64,000 bases of DNA from Manis javanica (Eukaryota; Chordata; Mammalia; Pholidota; Manidae): positions 26,927,343-26,991,342 of the forward strand of contig NC_133156.1 in assembly GCF_040802235.1 (NCBI RefSeq). The letters run 5' to 3'. The notes below the pieces were generated by a model, which was not told the DNA's origin, searched no databases, and saw nothing but the letters and a program-made list of their open reading frames with translations. Both the position numbers and the translations under genes were made by a program. This document shows positions 50,700-64,000 of this stretch, piece after piece. Numbering within the stretch: the first letter of the stretch is position 1; the number at the start of each line of letters is the position of its first letter.

Positions 50700-51065
50700 G
50701 CCCAAGCCCCCGTCACTGTCATTGGGGCGGTGATCACCTCCGCGCTGGCCTCCCGCCTTCTCCCTGCTCTTCTGTCACCCACTCTCCACACAGATCTCTC
50801 CAGAGCTCTTCGGAGACCTCCCAGCACACATCCGGTGACACCCGGAGCGTCTGGCGCGGCCCGCCTCTGCCCCTGCCCTCACAGGACTGCCGCCCCCGCC
50901 TCCTCGCGGCTGCTCAGACTCCCTGCCTCTCCAGGGCCGCCCGCCCCTCACCCGCACGGCCTGGGCACGCCGCCCACTCTCCGCCGGCCCGCATCCCGGT
51001 TTCCCCCAGCTGGCTCCTCCTTTCGGTTCGGGCTCCAGCGCCCCCTCCTCAACGTCCTTCCCTGA
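50700..51065. promoter_or_regulatory. CpG-rich stretch, possible small CpG island
   Basis: The GC content is high and CG dinucleotides are frequent, especially 50,820-51,060, unlike anything else in the window except the L1 5' UTR. It grades rightwards into an L2 3' end. It lies about 2.9 kb upstream of the SLC36A2 start codon, so it could hold a distal promoter or simply be a CpG-rich repeat copy. Confidence 0.4.
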
Positions 51066-51690
51066 CCAAGCGCCCTGAACTGCTCTTCCTCCCACCGCCG
51101 TCATCCTCCATGGCTGCACCATGCTCACTTCAAGGCGTTTACCGCCATCTGTGATTGCTCCTCCTTTATTGTCCGCCTCCTCCACTGGACTGTGAACTGA
51201 CTGACATGTTGCCATGGACTGAATGTGTCCCCCTAGATTCATACATTGAACCCTAACTCCCCAGTGTGGCTGTATTTCGAGATGGGGCCTCTAAGGAAGT
51301 AATTAAGGTTAAATGACATCATAAGGGTGGGTCCCTTCTGACCCCAAAAGGATCACTCTTCTTAAGAGAAGAGACACCGGTGAGTCAGCTCGCTGTCTCT
51401 CCACACACATACCAAGGAAAACCCTGTGAGGACACAGGGAGAAAATGCCATCCACAAGCCAGGGAACTCTCCGGGGAACTGGCCCTGCCAGACCTGGACC
51501 TGGGACTTCTAGCTTCCTGAGCTGTGAGAAAACAAACGTCTCTGCCGAAGCTGCCCAACCCGCGGTGTCTTGCTGTGCAGTTCTTCCTGAGACACAAACA
51601 CTTGTTTGCATTTGCTCATCACCTTCTTTCTAGCTCCTGTCATAGCACGAGGCACATGGCAGGGACTTGGTACATATGTGTTGAATAAAT
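51000..51690 (+). mobile_element. L2 3' end, split by a MaLR LTR
   Basis: Left part has ggctcctcctttcgg, cgtccttccctgaccaagcg and tggactgtgaactgactgac; right part has gcacgaggcacatggcaggg and gtgttgaataaatgaattaa, the standard L2 tail. The left part is unusually CpG-rich. Confidence 0.6.
51212..51610 (+). mobile_element. Solo LTR, MaLR-like, inserted in an L2
   Basis: Opens tggactgaatgtgtccccct agattcatacattgaaccct, has aagagaagagacaccgg and ccacaagccagggaactc, and ends tgctgtgcagttcttcctga. The flanks (gactgtgaactgactgac before, cttctttctagctcctgtca after) read as one continuous L2 3' end, so the LTR is the younger insertion. Confidence 0.65.
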
Positions 51691-51714
51691 GAATTAAATG
51701 TCTTGTTTGTGCTT

Positions 51715-51910
51715 CATTTCAAGGTATCTGGGAAACGGTGAGAGCAGCAGGGCTTGAAAATCAGGTGACCCAGACTGGGTTGGCCTCCGTCCCCCCATGA
51801 CAACAACAGTAGCTCACTGTGTCACTTCCCCTCTCTGGGCTTTGGTTCCCCCATAGTACAGCTCAGCAAGATGACCTTTCAAGTTTCCTCTAGTGCTAAA
51901 ATGGTATAAA
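51715..51910 (+). repeat. MIR-like fragment
   Basis: agcagcagggcttgaaaatc, tgtcacttcccctctctggg and atagtacagctcagcaagat follow MIR order. Confidence 0.5.
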
Positions 51911-52609
51911 AATAGCTCCCCTCTCTGGAACACTGGCTGTGACACAGGCATGGTATGTGTCCCCTTTTTCATGTACTCTATGCTGCCTACAGAGGTACAG
52001 GTACCTCCATCAGCATCTCACAGATGAGGAATGCCAGGCACAGAGAAGTGCCCCAGCAGAAAGGGAAGGATATTTTTAAGGTTCTTACAGAGGAAAATGA
52101 GAATTTAGTTATCTATGGCAGTCCCTAAAATTAATTTGGAAAATTGCTTGCTGACAGGTAGTGCAACAGGGTGGAGGTGTGCAGGTAGTGCTCTGCAAGT
52201 TTCCTTTTAGCTGTTGATGTCCGGGAGGAGCCCCTGCCAAATTCTGATATTTCAGCAACCCCTCTCCCAAAAGTCTGAAGATTAACTCAGGGTCCTTCTC
52301 AAAACCTGGAGAGGAAAGCAAGAACTAGCCTCATCTCTAAACATTTCAAGTTCCCTGACAATCTTACTTACTCATCTTGTTGCCTGTGCAGGAGCACAGA
52401 TCTGGTAGTGGGATGAGATCTGAGTTGAGAAACAAATCATGGAATCTCAGTACCGTGACTGAGCAGCCCAGAGGATGCAGCCTGCCACCCCACAGGCTAG
52501 GAGTGCTGCCACGTAATGGTCCCAGACCAGTGAACAGAGGATGTTCTCAAACCACAGTGAAATGTTTCAGTTGATTCAGGGCAAGAAACTTGAAGGGCGG
52601 GGCCAGGAT

Positions 52610-52760
52610 TCAAACCAAGGGATCAGTGAAGTGGTGAAAACCACAGGCTTCAGAGATAGAAGGATCTGACCAGGGAGAGTTCAGCTCTGCTGGGAATTAG
52701 CTGTGACCTCCCTGAGACTCAGTTTCCACATCTGTAAAAACAAAATAACAAGGCTACCCA
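52610..52760 (+). repeat. MIR
   Basis: gaaaaccacaggcttcagag, aattagctgtgacctccctg and agtttccacatctgtaaaaa are MIR words. Confidence 0.6.
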
Positions 52761-53454
52761 GAGAAGTAGCCAGGCTTTACAGAGCCTGAAGTTTATTCCG
52801 CCAGGGCAGGTGGGGAGCTGGCAGGTATAGATAAGGGGTGGAAAGGGCCTCTTTAAGAATACAAAACTACAAATTCAAAACTGCATACAGGACCTTGGAA
52901 AGGGTCTAATGTAAGGGAGGGCTGGACAAATCTGTCTCGAATGCTAGCAGTTAGCTGTGAGATCCTATAAAGCTCTTGGCACAGGAGATGATGGTGTTGG
53001 GAGGATTATGCCTTGAGGGGAATGCTGTAATTTTGAGGGAAGAGGAAATTTTGGTCAGCTCAGCTGTCACTGAAGCAGGGATAATGACAGAGAATGGGAA
53101 CTGGAGATACCCCCAAAGCCTTCTTTAGCTGCAGAGTTCCATCCTGAAAGTCTTGTGTGACCTTAGACACCTCCCACCCCCTCCTGGCGCCAGAGCCCTG
53201 CCAGTGAGATGTGGCTCTGGGCTGTGCTATCATCGCCTCTCCCACCTTTACCAAAAAAATCCCATTACTGTCTCTCTGGAGCCTAACAAAGGCTAAGAAG
53301 CAGTTATAGGCGAGTGCTCCTTTTTTCCCCAACATTTTTCCAAGAAAAGGGAACTTCAGAAGGACGTCTTAGTGCGGTCAGTGGTAAGTGGAGCCTCTGC
53401 CCCGGATGAATAATGAGGTGGGGTGTAGGTATTCTCCTGAAGGGAGAAATGGGG

Positions 53455-53660
53455 TATTGGTTAAAAAGCCTTAAGAGCTGGACTGTGGGCCCTACTTTGT
53501 CACTTTCTAGTTGTGTGACCTCAGGTACGTTCCTTCAGTTCAGAGCCTGATTTCCTCATTATGTAATTTATAGAGTTAAATGAGAAAATATAGGTAAAGT
53601 ACTTGGAAGAGTTCCTATCCCTTAGTCAAGTGCTTAATAAATATTAGTTATTAAAATGAT
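53455..53660 (+). repeat. MIR just upstream of SLC36A2
   Basis: tttctagttgtgtgacctca, gatttcctcattatgtaatt and gtgcttaataaatattagtt are MIR words. It ends about 280 bases before the SLC36A2 start codon. Confidence 0.7.
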
Positions 53661-53699
53661 CAATGTTATAGTCGCTGTTGCCATTACTGTTGTTAGGGG

Positions 53700-53939
53700 T
53701 AGGTGGGCGACTCCCCAGACACCTCCCTTCCTCTTCCAGAGCCTTCCTCTGCCACTGGGCTTCTTCAGGAGGGAGGAGTTGGCCCCAGGAAGGTGGGCGG
53801 GGCCTCAGTCCAGCTTGGCCAGAACCTGCTCAGGCACAAGCCACTGTGCTGGGTTTGCACCTGAGCAGACACCTTCCTGCTTGCCTCCTGCAAGCGCAGA
53901 CCTCCTCATCACCTGGAGCCTTCTCTTTCTGAAGCAGTC
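53700..53939 (+). promoter_or_regulatory. Probable SLC36A2 promoter and 5' leader, GC box, no TATA seen
   Basis: The stretch just upstream of the start codon is non-repetitive and C-rich. It carries a GC box (ggtgggcggggcct around 53793-53806), the Sp1-type element expected of a TATA-less promoter. I see no TATA box and no obvious HNF1 or HNF4 site in the 240 bases before the ATG. The transcription start is not visible; an additional non-coding 5' exon further upstream is possible. Confidence 0.4.
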
Positions 53940-63688
<9,749 letters not shown>

Positions 63689-64000
63689 GTAAGGTCTTCT
63701 AGATAAGGTGGAGGAAAAGACATGGAAAAAGAAGGGTCATCTGCTAGTTGCTCAACAAATAGTTTCTTCTCTTTGGGTTGCAGTGTCTTTAGCAAACAAC
63801 CAAGGAAGTCAAGCTAGATTTTGTCAAAGAACACAGACCTCCTCTAGCTCACATAACTGCAGGTCCCTCTGAGTGGCCCCTTTCCCACAGCACCCTTTGT
63901 CCAGGGTCTTGGGCCTGTCTGTCCTCAGGACTGTTCTCTAAACTGGAGCTAGAAGGAAACGGATTTTTGTTGAGCCTCCTGGCTTGGAGTTTAATCGCCT

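Noticed and set aside
50355..51065. A 236-residue plus-strand frame
   Set aside because: Its N-terminal half is translated CA/CT repeat (TH and SL runs) and the rest is proline-rich CpG sequence; no domain and no splice context.

Overview
The window is nuclear DNA of a placental mammal. Its only clear genes belong to the proton-coupled amino acid transporter (PAT, SLC36A) family. They are split into vertebrate-sized exons with GT/AG borders and set in long introns filled with L1, L2, MIR, hAT-type DNA transposons and MaLR-type LTRs. The best guess at the organism is a pangolin (Manis). I base this on recognising, from memory, the env-derived retroposed repeat at 55,973-57,559 as typical of pangolin scaffolds, on the style of the lineage-specific L1 3' ends, and on the absence of any carnivore or ruminant tRNA-type SINE. 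That identification is an inference, not a proof.

Layout. 1-12,000: no gene seen; old repeats, an L1 3' UTR insertion and a SINE-like retroposon. 12,045-42,655: seven decayed exons on the plus strand, in order and collinear with exons of an SLC36A gene. They correspond to family coding exons 2, 5, 6 and the four that follow, and they carry frameshifts and stops. A near-full-length but broken L1 (about 12,866-19,510) sits where exons 3 and 4 would be expected, and an old antisense L1 lies between the last two exons. 42,700-53,900: intergenic; L1 copies, an LTR, a CA/CT minisatellite beside a CpG-rich stretch that runs into an L2, and MIRs. 53,940-63,688: the first five coding exons of SLC36A2 (PAT2), open and in phase for 179 codons. 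The gene continues past the right edge.

Intron 1 of SLC36A2 holds an antisense, polyadenylated retrocopy of a retroviral env-derived transcript with a 17-bp target-site duplication. Intron 3 holds an L1 3' end, and intron 4 is mostly ancient repeat and L2.

Biology. PAT2 is a plasma-membrane H+/amino-acid symporter for small neutral amino acids (glycine, alanine, proline). The pseudogene lies directly upstream of it, in the same orientation. From memory, human and mouse have SLC36A1 in divergent orientation upstream of SLC36A2, and SLC36A3 downstream of it. If so, the decayed copy is a fourth tandem member rather than one of the known three. This is the most notable genic observation. The most notable repeat observations are the env-derived retrocopy, a 15-nt L1 fragment inside its poly(A) tail, and two copies of a roughly 250-bp retroposon with a shared 5' end and an L1-like 3' end. 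Repeat boundaries are judged by eye and are approximate unless a target-site duplication is given.
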